From positions 1-9,908 of the forward strand of contig CAZSIT010000049.1 of NCBI GenBank assembly GCA_964607165.1: 9,908 bases of DNA. Direction: 5' to 3'. A program made the translations under genes and the position numbers. This document shows, piece by piece, positions 1 through 6,816 of the stretch (positions are counted from its first letter, which is position 1; each line of letters begins with the position of its first letter). This stretch comes from DSPP01 sp964607165. GTDB taxonomy: Bacteria > Zixibacteria > MSB-5A5 > DSPP01. The notes under the pieces are model-generated. The model saw only the letters and a program-made list of their open reading frames with translations, made no database searches and was not told where the DNA came from.

Positions 1-638
1 TCAACAAGGGAGTCGCCAGCGCCGCCAACCCCTATCCCTATTTCCCGGACGCCAATAGCGCTCCCGCTAATCAAGGGCTGAGTGAGTTTGGCCGGTTGGT
101 CATTAAGAGAATGGAGGAACTGGGAATAATCGTCGATGTCACCCATTGCACTTCAACCGCCGTGTCGGAAGTGATCGATGCCGCCCAAAAGCCCTTGATT
201 GCCACCCACTCTTCTGTGCGAACCTTGGGGGACCATCCCTATTCGTTGTTGGATGAGCATGTTCAGGAAATCGCCCGCCGGGGAGGAATTATTGGGATTA
301 TCCTCTATCCTTACGTTTTATCCAACTACGGCAACGTCAAGCAGGCCAAGGAATACGGGTCGCTGAAGGATGTGGTCCGCACCATTCGATACGTTTATAA
401 AATCTGCGGAACGCACAAGTGCATCGGCGTCGGCAGCGATTTTTCCGGCTTCATAACCGGGCCGAAGGAGATTTCCTGTTTGGGCGAAATCGACAAACTG
501 CGCCGGATGCTTTTGGAAGAATTTGACGAAGATAAAGGAATCGTTGATGACGTAATGGCCCAAAACGCGATTGATTTTCTATTGAAAAACTGGAAATCCG
601 GAACGCCGCCCGATGCGAACCATTCAAAGCGTAATTAG
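1..638 (+). CDS. Membrane dipeptidase-like peptidase, family M19 (C-terminal part)
   Basis: The reading frame is open from the window edge (first full codon at base 3) to TAG at 636-638, so the N-terminus is missing. The family (renal dipeptidase, M19) consists of TIM-barrel zinc enzymes that cleave dipeptides. Visible landmarks are the GLSEFGRLVIKRMEELG segment, then DVTH (His codon 144-146) and ATHSS (His codon 207-209). These two His are 21 residues apart, the same spacing as zinc ligands H198 and H219 of the human enzyme. A GSDFSG motif (Asp codon 438-440) corresponds to the substrate-contacting Asp288. The Arg usually found in the HPRN motif (Arg230 in human) is Tyr here (HPYS, codon 240-242), so substrate preference may differ. 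The remaining ligands would lie upstream, outside the window. The end overlaps the next gene by 26 bases, which suggests one operon. The family call is firm; the substrate is unknown. Confidence 0.88.
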   Translation, partial: NKGVASAANPYPYFPDANSAPANQGLSEFGRLVIKRMEELGIIVDVTHCTSTAVSEVIDAAQKPLIATHSSVRTLGDHPYSLLDEHVQEIARRGGIIGIILYPYVLSNYGNVKQAKEYGSLKDVVRTIRYVYKICGTHKCIGVGSDFSGFITGPKEISCLGEIDKLRRMLLEEFDEDKGIVDDVMAQNAIDFLLKNWKSGTPPDANHSKRN

Positions 639-2256
639 CGTGATTGCCGGCACGTTTGCTTGTTTTCCCGTTGTGGCCGGCGGTTGGGAAAAAGCGGAAC
701 ACCGCCAGTTGGGGGAGCGTGCCTTTGCCCAGATATTACATAATTGCCAAGTTTCCGATGGCGACTCCCTGGTTTTCATTTTCAATTCCAATTGTTCCAT
801 AAAAATTTCAAGCCGTTTCTGGGAAAACCAGAACTTTGGAGAACTTTGTGCCTCCTTCTCGGGCAATGACCGCTCCCGTGCTCGCTTTCAGGAGAGCGGC
901 CGGACGATTTTGCAGCAGCTACAGTCTCTCAAGGCGGCAGCCGTTGAGGAGGTTTGGGGCGGGCTTGAAAGGCAAAATTCATCAGCAAACGGTGTGTCCG
1001 GAAGACCGGCCGAACGGTCGAGAGGCAACGTTGTAGCAAACTACCTGTTGCATCACCTGATGGCCCTTCGTTTTGCTCGACTGGCTGGAACCAAAAAAAT
1101 TGGGCCGGAGGTGGCTTTAACACGTGCCTTGGTTTACGAAGCAATAGCCCAAACTTATTTGGCGGATGCTTTTTCTTCCGGCCATCTTCTGGTTCCGCTC
1201 AACGACCCGTTTTACGTATTGCATTCCCGCAACAACCAAGAAGCCCACGACTTTTACTGCAGCGAAGGGGTGTTTGTCATGAACTCCAAGGGCGAGGTTT
1301 GGCAAACCTTTGGCGACCGGCTTTTGCGTTGGTATGCCCCCAGTTACGAACATGTTCTACAAGCCTGCCATACTTCCCTGTGTGAGCTGTTTTTTGTCCT
1401 GTATGTCCTCGCCGATTCTAAAATTCCTGAAGCTTTGGAAAAGTGGAGCCGACCGTTTACCAAAGATAGTCCCAAAGCGGTTGTGAAAACCTGGCTCGCA
1501 AATCATGAAGGGGGGAAATATTATTCGGAAGTTCGTCTGCCCACCCTTTTGCTTTTGCCAATGCCGGTTTCGGCCACCTGGAGCGTTAAAAATGAAAAAG
1601 ACGATAATCCAAGAAATAATCACAGAAAACACTTTCCCCAACTTTTCGAAAAAGGTTTTCACGACCCGGAACTGGAAAACTTTGCCAGAAACTTTCTTTA
1701 TCGAAAAGAGCACGTTCCAGATTGGATGATTCCTGAAGAGTTGTCCCAAAAAAATCCCCAAAAGCTTATCAAGTCCCATCCTGATTTTGCCTCCGTGCGC
1801 TACTTTCAAAAAAGTTCCTTCTCTCCCAGCTATGTAGGGTTGCTTTTGAGCACGCACGCCGGAGCAGTTTTTATGAAAAAAGGAAAGGGTAGGGGACTTT
1901 CCTTCGGCCTGGGTTATGGTCTGATTGATGATTTCCTGCTCTTCAACAAAGCCTCTTTTGATATCGCCTTAACACCTGGACTGGACGAACCCGGCCGCCT
2001 TTTACTTGGCCCCACTTTCGGATATGGAATAAAAGTTTCCCTTCATCGCGTGGAAGCCGTGCGCATTGAAACAGGTTACGCTTGGGGTTTGCGGTCGCCG
2101 TTTAAGTCAAAAGGATTCCAACTCGCCCTCGGCTTGGAATCAGAAACTATTTCCCTTGGCTTTACTTATATTGGGGTAACTTTTCGCTTAAACTATCGGT
2201 GGTTCTGGGTGGAACAGACAAAACAAGGGCTGTTTTTAGAAGCGGTTTTGCACTAA
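613..2256 (+). CDS. Secreted phospholipase C/P1 nuclease-like protein with beta-rich C-terminal domain
   Basis: This 547-aa protein begins with a probable signal peptide (residues 1-23, ending VVA-GG). Cleavage just before Trp25 would leave a near-N-terminal Trp, with His30 five residues later. That is the W1/H6 spacing of P1 nuclease zinc ligands. A second signature is LADAFSSGHL (D185, H191), whose D-x5-H spacing matches the HYLGDVNQPMH motif of zinc phospholipase C and P1. Family-typical text follows at about 211-235 (HDFYCSEG, then VMNSKGEVW and FGD). Two ligand positions look altered: the His four residues before D185 is Thr181, and the Asp/Asn four residues after H212 is Cys216. Residues from about 400 to the end are rich in alternating hydrophobic strands, like part of an outer-membrane barrel. 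The ATG at 613 is preferred because the next GTG (640) would truncate the signal peptide; its ribosome site is weak (GGAA at 600-603). Lipase or nuclease activity is unproven. Confidence 0.7.
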   Translation: MRTIQSVISVIAGTFACFPVVAGGWEKAEHRQLGERAFAQILHNCQVSDGDSLVFIFNSNCSIKISSRFWENQNFGELCASFSGNDRSRARFQESGRTILQQLQSLKAAAVEEVWGGLERQNSSANGVSGRPAERSRGNVVANYLLHHLMALRFARLAGTKKIGPEVALTRALVYEAIAQTYLADAFSSGHLLVPLNDPFYVLHSRNNQEAHDFYCSEGVFVMNSKGEVWQTFGDRLLRWYAPSYEHVLQACHTSLCELFFVLYVLADSKIPEALEKWSRPFTKDSPKAVVKTWLANHEGGKYYSEVRLPTLLLLPMPVSATWSVKNEKDDNPRNNHRKHFPQLFEKGFHDPELENFARNFLYRKEHVPDWMIPEELSQKNPQKLIKSHPDFASVRYFQKSSFSPSYVGLLLSTHAGAVFMKKGKGRGLSFGLGYGLIDDFLLFNKASFDIALTPGLDEPGRLLLGPTFGYGIKVSLHRVEAVRIETGYAWGLRSPFKSKGFQLALGLESETISLGFTYIGVTFRLNYRWFWVEQTKQGLFLEAVLH

Positions 2257-2268
2257 TATGAGGGCGAT

Positions 2269-4497
2269 ATGATCGGCCAAACCATCTCCCATTACAAAAT
2301 CCTTGAGAAGTTAGGCGAGGGGGGAATGGGCGTGGTCTATAAAGCCCAGGATTTAAAACTTGACCGTACGGTGGCCTTGAAATTTCTTCCAACACAATTT
2401 GGTTCCGGGGAAGAACAGAAGAAACGTTTCTTTCAAGAAGCTAAAGCCGCCTCGGCCTTAGACCATCCCAACGTTTGTATCATCCACGAAATCGACCAGA
2501 CCCCCGACGGCCAGACCTTCATCTGTATGGCCTATTACGAAGGGGAACCCTTGAACAAAAAGCTGGAGCGGGGATATTTAACACTGGAGGAGGTTTTGGA
2601 TTTTGGGCTGCAAATTGCGCAGGGATTGGCCAAAGCCCATCAGATTGGAATCATCCACCGGGACATTAAGCCCGGAAACATAATTATAACCGAGGAGGGG
2701 CTGGCCAAGATTCTGGACTTTGGCTTAGCCAAACTGGTGGGAAAATCGAGCGTTACAACCAGCCAAAAGGTAATCGGCACGACCGGCTATATGTCCCCGG
2801 AACAGCTCTGCGGAGAAACGCTTGACCACCGCACCGACATTTGGTCGTTAGGAATGGTTCTCTACGAGATGTCCGCCGGCCAGCCCCCTTTTACCGGCGA
2901 AAGCGATCAGGCCATAATGTATGCCATACTAAACGATGCCCCTCTTCCCATCACCAATATCCGGGCCGGGTTTTTCGAAGAGGTGGACCGGATGGTCAGC
3001 AAATGCCTCGAAAAAAAGCCCTCCTTCCGATACCAATATCTAACCGACTTGATCGTGGATTTGCGCCGGCTGCAAAAAGATAAGACGCCATCGGTTGGGG
3101 TCTCGGCCGCCCTCCAAAAGTCGATTGCCGTGCTTCCCTTTGACAACATCAGCCCGGATCCGGAAAATGAATACTTCAGCGACGGGTTGACCGAAGAAGT
3201 AATCACACATCTTTCCAAAATCCGCACGCTCAAAGTAATCTCCCGTACCTCTGTGATGCGCTACAAAGGGGTCAAGAAACCTTTGCGCCAAATTGCTGGT
3301 GAGCTAGGAGTAGTGTTTATTCTTGAAGGAAGCGTCCGCAAACAGGGAAACGACCTGCGCATCAGCGCGCAATTGATTGACGCCGTCCAGGATGCCCATC
3401 TCTGGGCCGAGAAGTATCGCGGCACCTTGGAAGATGTTTTCGACATTCAGGAAAAAGTGGCTGGGGAGATTGCCGGCGCTTTGAAATTACGCCTTACCCC
3501 AAGTGAGGAAAAAGACCTGAAGAAGCGCTACACGGAAAATACGGAGGCCTACCAGCTTTACCTTAAAGGTCGTTATTACTGGAACAAACGAACCGAAGAA
3601 GGAATGAAAAAGGGAATCAGCTTTTTTCAAGAGGCGATTGAAAAAGATTCCAGCTTTGCACCGGCTTACGTAGGATTGGCCGATGCCAACATCCTTTTGG
3701 GTGTGTATGGTTATCTCCCCTGCCGGGCGGTGATGCCGGCGGCGAAAACGGCCGCAGCAAAAGCGCTGGAAATTGACGAGGCCTTGGCCGAGGCTCACGC
3801 TTCAATGGCACACGTAAAAATGCTGTATGAATGGGATTGGGAGGGAGCGGAAAAAGGGTTTCAATCCGCGATTAAACTTAGTCCTGCCTACGCAGCGGCG
3901 CGGCTGTGGTACTCCATAAATTTGTCTTCTACGGGTCGCCTGGAAGAAGCTTTGGCGGAAGTCAAAAAAGCCCGCGAGCTGGATCCTCTGTCGCTTATCA
4001 TCAATACGGATGTTGGGTTGATTCATTACTTTGCCCGCCGCTACGACCAAGCAATTGAAGAGTATCAGAAAACACTCGAAATTGACCCCAATTTTTATGT
4101 TACCCGAGCGGCTCTGGGGCTTGCCTATCAACAAAAGGGAGCGTTTGACCAGGCAGTGGCCGAGTTACGGCTCTCCTTGAATCTTTCCGGTGGCAGCACT
4201 CTAATTGAAGCAACTTTGGGACATACTTATGCCGTGGCTGGAAAAAAAGATGAAGCCCGGCAGGTTTTGGCAAGCCTGAAGGAACCGGCCAAGCGCTATG
4301 TAATGCCCTATGCAGTGGCGCGATTATATGCCGGCTTGAAAGAAATTGACCAGGCGTTTGAATGGCTCGAAAAAGCTTATCAGGATCGCTCCTTGTTTCT
4401 AATTCATGCTCCCCTCAAAGTTGACCCCGGTTTTGACCCGCTGCGCTCCGACCCGCGTTTTGCGGCCTTGTTGAGGAAAGTCGGGCTGGAGAAATAA
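2269..4497 (+). CDS. Ser/Thr protein kinase with TolB/CadC-like and TPR domains
   Basis: This 742-aa protein has an N-terminal Hanks-type kinase domain (about 9-268) with all key residues: glycine loop GEGGMG (16-21), Lys38, Glu57, HRDIKPGN (130-137; catalytic D132, N137), DFG (150-152), activation-loop GTTGYMSPE (170-178), D190 and R253. Next comes a domain of about 125 residues (284-410) starting SIAVLPFDN and containing FSDGLTEEV and LEGSVRK, the TolB/FlgO-like module found in CadC- and adenylate-cyclase-type regulators. From about 425 to 700 there are TPR-like helical repeats, for example AIEEYQKTLEIDPN. No transmembrane segment is visible between kinase and C-terminal parts, where many relatives have one, so it is probably cytoplasmic. 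It likely phosphorylates partner proteins recruited by the TPRs; the substrates are unknown. The ATG lies 12 bases after the previous stop and is preceded by GAGGG (2260-2264). It is followed closely by the repeat-flanked assembly gap, so downstream operon members cannot be excluded. Confidence 0.93.
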   Translation: MIGQTISHYKILEKLGEGGMGVVYKAQDLKLDRTVALKFLPTQFGSGEEQKKRFFQEAKAASALDHPNVCIIHEIDQTPDGQTFICMAYYEGEPLNKKLERGYLTLEEVLDFGLQIAQGLAKAHQIGIIHRDIKPGNIIITEEGLAKILDFGLAKLVGKSSVTTSQKVIGTTGYMSPEQLCGETLDHRTDIWSLGMVLYEMSAGQPPFTGESDQAIMYAILNDAPLPITNIRAGFFEEVDRMVSKCLEKKPSFRYQYLTDLIVDLRRLQKDKTPSVGVSAALQKSIAVLPFDNISPDPENEYFSDGLTEEVITHLSKIRTLKVISRTSVMRYKGVKKPLRQIAGELGVVFILEGSVRKQGNDLRISAQLIDAVQDAHLWAEKYRGTLEDVFDIQEKVAGEIAGALKLRLTPSEEKDLKKRYTENTEAYQLYLKGRYYWNKRTEEGMKKGISFFQEAIEKDSSFAPAYVGLADANILLGVYGYLPCRAVMPAAKTAAAKALEIDEALAEAHASMAHVKMLYEWDWEGAEKGFQSAIKLSPAYAAARLWYSINLSSTGRLEEALAEVKKARELDPLSLIINTDVGLIHYFARRYDQAIEEYQKTLEIDPNFYVTRAALGLAYQQKGAFDQAVAELRLSLNLSGGSTLIEATLGHTYAVAGKKDEARQVLASLKEPAKRYVMPYAVARLYAGLKEIDQAFEWLEKAYQDRSLFLIHAPLKVDPGFDPLRSDPRFAALLRKVGLEK

Positions 4498-4638
4498 GGG
4501 ATTGAATCATTTAGTCNNNNNNNNNNNNNNNNNNNNNNNNNNNNNNNNNNNNNNNNNNNNNNNNNNNNNNNNNNNNNNNNNNNNNNNNNNNNNNNNNNNN
4601 NNNNNNNNNNNNNNNNTCAATGACTCAATGATTCAATC
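4497..4638. repeat. Repeat ends flanking the assembly gap
   Basis: The left flank (4497-4516) matches 6478-6497 at 17 of 20 positions. The right flank (4621-4638) matches 6758-6775 at 16 of 18 positions. Both match in the same orientation, so the gap edges look like the two ends of the intergenic repeat unit at 6478-6775. In addition, GATTGAATCAT (4500-4510) and ATGATTCAATC (4628-4638) are perfect inverted repeats across the gap. The interior is not sequenced. Confidence 0.55.
4517..4616. other. Assembly gap (100 N)
   Basis: A run of exactly 100 N, the usual placeholder for a scaffold gap of unknown length. The true distance between the kinase gene and dcd is therefore not known, and genes could be missing here. 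No stop, terminator or gene can be inferred within it. Confidence 0.98.
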
Positions 4639-4649
4639 GTCAATTCCTT

Positions 4650-4678
4650 TTGACACTGCAAAGCCTACCGCTTATATT
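4650..4678 (+). promoter_or_regulatory. Sigma70-type promoter of dcd and the lipoprotein gene
   Basis: TTGACA (4650-4655), a 17-base spacer and TATATT (4673-4678): a perfect -35 box, ideal spacing and a -10 box one base from consensus. Transcription would start near 4685, giving a leader of about 39 bases before the dcd ATG. It suggests that dcd and its downstream partner are transcribed separately from the kinase operon. Confidence 0.7.
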
Positions 4679-4723
4679 CGCCTGCTCAATTGGTTTCGTA
4701 GATGTTGAAAAAAAGGAAAATAG

Positions 4724-5284
4724 ATGCCGATTAAAAGCGACCGCTGGATAAAAGAGATGGCTAAAAAACATCAGATGATTGTCCCTTTTGCCGATCGGCA
4801 GATGCGCAAGGGGAGAATTTCGTATGGTTTGTCTTCTTACGGCTACGATATCCGCGTGGCGGACGAGTTTATGATTTTCACCAACGTCAATTCTTCCATC
4901 GTTGACCCTAAGGCTTTCGACCCGAACTCTCTGGTGAAAGTCAAGGCGCCCTACATTTTGATTCCCCCCAATTCCTTTGCCTTGGCCCGCACGGTGGAGT
5001 ACTTCCGCATTCCCCGCTCGATTCTGACCGTCTGTCTGGGGAAATCGACCTATGCCCGCTGCGGCATCATCGTCAACGTCACCCCCTTCGAGCCGGAGTG
5101 GGAAGGATATGCGACGTTGGAAATTTCCAACACCACTCCGCTGCCGGCCAAAATCTATGCCAACGAAGGAATCGCCCAGATTATTTTTTTAGAATCGGAC
5201 GAATTGTGCCAAATTTCGTATAAGGATAAAAAGGGCAAATACCAGGCCCAAACGAAGATAACCTTGCCGAGGATGGACAGATGA
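4724..5284 (+). CDS. dcd: dCTP deaminase
   Basis: This 186-aa protein has the full length of bacterial dCTP deaminases, trimeric enzymes that convert dCTP to dUTP and so feed dTMP synthesis. Motifs in order: ISYGLSSYGYDIRV (32-45), the active-site segment GKSTYARCG (106-114) with S108 and R112 matching E. coli S111 and R115, then TPFEPEWEG (120-128), and TLEISN with the catalytic Glu at 133 (E. coli E138). The C-terminal LPRMDR ends with no extension. The sequence does not decide whether it stops at dUTP or is the bifunctional dUMP-forming type. The ATG follows a good ribosome site (AAGGAAA just upstream, around 4713-4719). Its TGA overlaps the next gene's ATG (ATGA, 5281-5284), implying translational coupling. 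The gene probably has its own promoter at 4650-4678. Confidence 0.95.
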   Translation: MPIKSDRWIKEMAKKHQMIVPFADRQMRKGRISYGLSSYGYDIRVADEFMIFTNVNSSIVDPKAFDPNSLVKVKAPYILIPPNSFALARTVEYFRIPRSILTVCLGKSTYARCGIIVNVTPFEPEWEGYATLEISNTTPLPAKIYANEGIAQIIFLESDELCQISYKDKKGKYQAQTKITLPRMDR

Positions 5285-6420
5285 AATTAAGCGTAATTTT
5301 ATTGGCGGCACTATTGGTTGTATCCTGCAGCAAAAAAACAGAAACCGATGCGTCTAACGCCGGAAACTCCAACCCGCAAAGCACCTCAAAAGTCACGGAA
5401 ACTCCGTATGGGCAGATTGAAACCCAGGTGGAACAAACTCCCTCCAGCGACACCATTCCGGAAATTTTTTCGCAAATTGAAAGCCAGGCCCGAGGTATGA
5501 AACTTCTCGGCAAAATCGTTTTCTGGCGCGGCGGCCAGTTATATTTGATGAACGCCGACGGCGGCAACCAGCATCGCATAATCAAGATTGTTAAAAACGG
5601 CTACGGCAAAATTTCCTGGGCGCCGGATGCAAAACGAATAACTTTCGCTGCCCGCGGCAAAGTCAGTATCGAATTTCCCGTTGCGGGAGGTTTAAACGCC
5701 CCCGTTTATGATATTTTCACCACCAATATCGACTCGGTTAATTGGTACACCCAGCTGACCGACAACTTCGGCAGCAGCTATCCCGATTGGTCGCGTGACG
5801 GCAAGAGCATCTGGGCGTCGGTGGACCTCTCGGCCAACAAGTTCAACAATCTTTTTGAGCCGAGCGCCCCCAATTATCAGCTTTTCAAAGCCACCCTCGG
5901 TTCGGATACTTTCACCACAAAAATTTATTACTGTCCTTCTTCCGGCAAAGTAAAAGAGTATGTTTTGCAGCCGGCTCTCTCTCCCGACGGGGGGAAAATG
6001 GCTTTTACAATGGCCGCAACCAACGAACAGGGAATTCCCCAAGTGGTTGGCCTGGTCATCGTTCCCGCCGGTGAAATCAAACTCGGTTTCGAAGAGCTTT
6101 TGAGGGAAGCGCAAAAACATCCCAAAGGTTACGCCCCCAGCTGGTCGCCGGACGGGAAGGAAATCGCCTACACTACGCCCAAAAGCGGCAAATCCGATTT
6201 GTACCTTATGTCTGCCGACGGCGGCAACGAGCGGCTGCTTTTGGCCTCTAACGATTCCTATACCATCAACTCCACCGCTCCCGGCTGGTCGCCGGATGGC
6301 AAGTGGCTTTGCTTTGGTTCGATGGAAGGCAGCATCTACATCGTCAGCAAAGATGGCAAAAAAGTTTTGCAGCTGACCCAGACCGATTCCGATATGCACC
6401 CGGCCTGGTCGCCGAAGTGA
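5281..6420 (+). CDS. TolB-like beta-propeller lipoprotein
   Basis: This 379-aa protein starts with a short lipoprotein signal, a hydrophobic stretch ending LVVSC with the lipidated Cys at residue 16. A low-complexity Ser/Thr/Gln-rich linker (about 17-60) follows. From about residue 77 it carries PD40/TolB-type propeller blades: WAPD (113), WSRDGK (170), LSPDGGK (233), WSPDGK (288), WSPDGK (336) and a final WSPK at the C-terminus. Blades with YLMNADGGN and YLMSADGGN (about 88-96 and 308-316) are typical of this fold. It is likely a membrane-anchored periplasmic protein that binds partners rather than an enzyme. It is not clearly TolB itself: the TolB N-terminal domain is absent and no tol-pal genes are nearby. 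The ATG overlaps the dcd stop by 4 bases and is preceded by GAGGA (5269-5273), so it is co-translated with dcd. Why a nucleotide enzyme is paired with this protein is not evident. Confidence 0.88.
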   Translation: MKLSVILLAALLVVSCSKKTETDASNAGNSNPQSTSKVTETPYGQIETQVEQTPSSDTIPEIFSQIESQARGMKLLGKIVFWRGGQLYLMNADGGNQHRIIKIVKNGYGKISWAPDAKRITFAARGKVSIEFPVAGGLNAPVYDIFTTNIDSVNWYTQLTDNFGSSYPDWSRDGKSIWASVDLSANKFNNLFEPSAPNYQLFKATLGSDTFTTKIYYCPSSGKVKEYVLQPALSPDGGKMAFTMAATNEQGIPQVVGLVIVPAGEIKLGFEELLREAQKHPKGYAPSWSPDGKEIAYTTPKSGKSDLYLMSADGGNERLLLASNDSYTINSTAPGWSPDGKWLCFGSMEGSIYIVSKDGKKVLQLTQTDSDMHPAWSPK

Positions 6421-6435
6421 AAAAATTGTTGTAAA

Positions 6436-6455
6436 CCCTGAGCGTAGCCGAAAGG
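6436..6455 (+). repeat. Dispersed repeat, CCTGAGC..AG.CGAA type, copy 1
   Basis: CCCTGAGCGTAGCCGAAAGG, 16 bases after the lipoprotein stop. Two further variants lie at 6559-6579 and 6714-6733. This motif family is known to me as a common dispersed intergenic repeat of many environmental genomes; its function is not established. Confidence 0.6.
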
Positions 6456-6537
6456 ACGATCGGTTGCCTGCCCGGCCAGGGATTGTATCATTGATTCATT
6501 GAAAAATAAATGACTCAATCCTCTAACCAGTTCCGTA

Positions 6538-6597
6538 GTGCAGGTTGGTTTTTGCTTGCCCTGAGCGTAGTCGAAAGGGTAACCTGCGCGCTTTTTT
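6538..6597 (+). terminator. Possible weak terminator after the lipoprotein gene
   Basis: GCAGGTT (6540-6546) pairs with AACCTGC (6581-6587); four bases later comes a run of six T (6592-6597). The loop is long (34 bases) and holds a dispersed repeat copy, so termination is uncertain. It is the only T-run hairpin I see downstream of the lipoprotein gene. Confidence 0.3.
6559..6579 (+). repeat. Dispersed repeat, CCTGAGC..AG.CGAA type, copy 2
   Basis: CCCTGAGCGTAGTCGAAAGG followed by G. It differs from copy 1 at one position (T for C) over the shared 20 bases. It lies in the loop of the weak hairpin at 6538-6597. Confidence 0.6.
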
Positions 6598-6679
6598 GCG
6601 AATCTCACTCAATGTCATCCGAGCATAGCCCTGGCCGAGTCCCGAGCCCGGCTCGGACAGGCGAAGAATCTCGTTTTCC

Positions 6680-6703
6680 CCCTTCTCCACTTGTGGAGAA
6701 GGG
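6680..6703. repeat. Perfect 11-bp-stem palindrome
   Basis: CCCTTCTCCAC, a 2-base TT centre, then GTGGAGAAGGG: an uninterrupted 11-bp stem. There is no T-run on either strand, so it is not a standard terminator. It resembles REP-like palindromic repeats placed between convergent genes. It could still protect or end the 3' ends of transcripts. Confidence 0.6.
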
Positions 6704-6713
6704 TCGGGGCTTG

Positions 6714-6733
6714 TCCTGAGCGAAGTCGAAGGG
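6714..6733 (+). repeat. Dispersed repeat, CCTGAGC..AG.CGAA type, copy 3
   Basis: TCCTGAGCGAAGTCGAAGGG, preceded by CTTG. This is the more common variant of the same dispersed motif, in the same orientation as the other two copies. Confidence 0.6.
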
Positions 6734-6752
6734 ATGAGGCGTTTTTAGCGAG

Positions 6753-6781
6753 GGAAATGATTCAATGAATCAATCATTTCC
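6753..6781. repeat. AT-rich hairpin downstream of the ABC-F gene
   Basis: GGAAATGATT (6753-6762) pairs with AATCATTTCC (6772-6781) around a 9-base loop. It begins 36 bases past the ABC-F stop and overlaps the right end of the repeat unit. No T-run follows on either strand, so a terminator role is not supported. Confidence 0.5.
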
Positions 6782-6816
6782 TTCAACTAAGTTTGCCAGT
6801 GAACCCCGGTCCGGCG

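Larger units (their letters stand above)
6478..6775. repeat. Composite intergenic repeat unit sharing ends with the gap flanks
   Basis: This is the core of the gene-free interval 6421-6816 between two convergent genes. Its left end (6478-6497) and right end (6758-6775) resemble the two edges of the assembly gap at 4497-4638. Inside, ATTGATTCATTGAA (6490-6503) is the exact reverse complement of 6761-6774, giving 14-bp subterminal inverted repeats about 257 bases apart, as in a MITE. The interior holds two CTGAGC-type repeats, a small GC hairpin (6642-6656, stem CCGAGC/GCTCGG) and a strong palindrome (6680-6703). GCGAAGAATCTCG (6661-6673) resembles the end of another widespread dispersed repeat. 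No convincing protein-coding capacity is seen. Mobility is inferred only from structure. Confidence 0.5.

Noticed and set aside
1357..1857. Minus-strand ORF of 166 codons inside the PLC-like gene
   Set aside because: It lies entirely within the well-supported plus-strand gene and shows no domain or signal.
4502..4708. Plus-strand ORF running through the N gap
   Set aside because: Half of it is undefined bases and the rest is AT-rich repeat plus the dcd promoter; it cannot be supported.
5692..6399. Minus-strand ORF of 235 codons inside the lipoprotein gene
   Set aside because: The plus-strand frame has a lipobox and repeated propeller motifs; the antisense frame has none.
6336..6608. Minus-strand ORF containing FDYAQGK-like text
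   Set aside because: That peptide is the translation of the dispersed CTGAGC-type repeats and is a known kind of spurious ORF.
6680..6703. Palindrome as a bidirectional terminator for the convergent genes
   Set aside because: The stem is strong but no T-run follows on either strand, so an intrinsic terminator is not supported.
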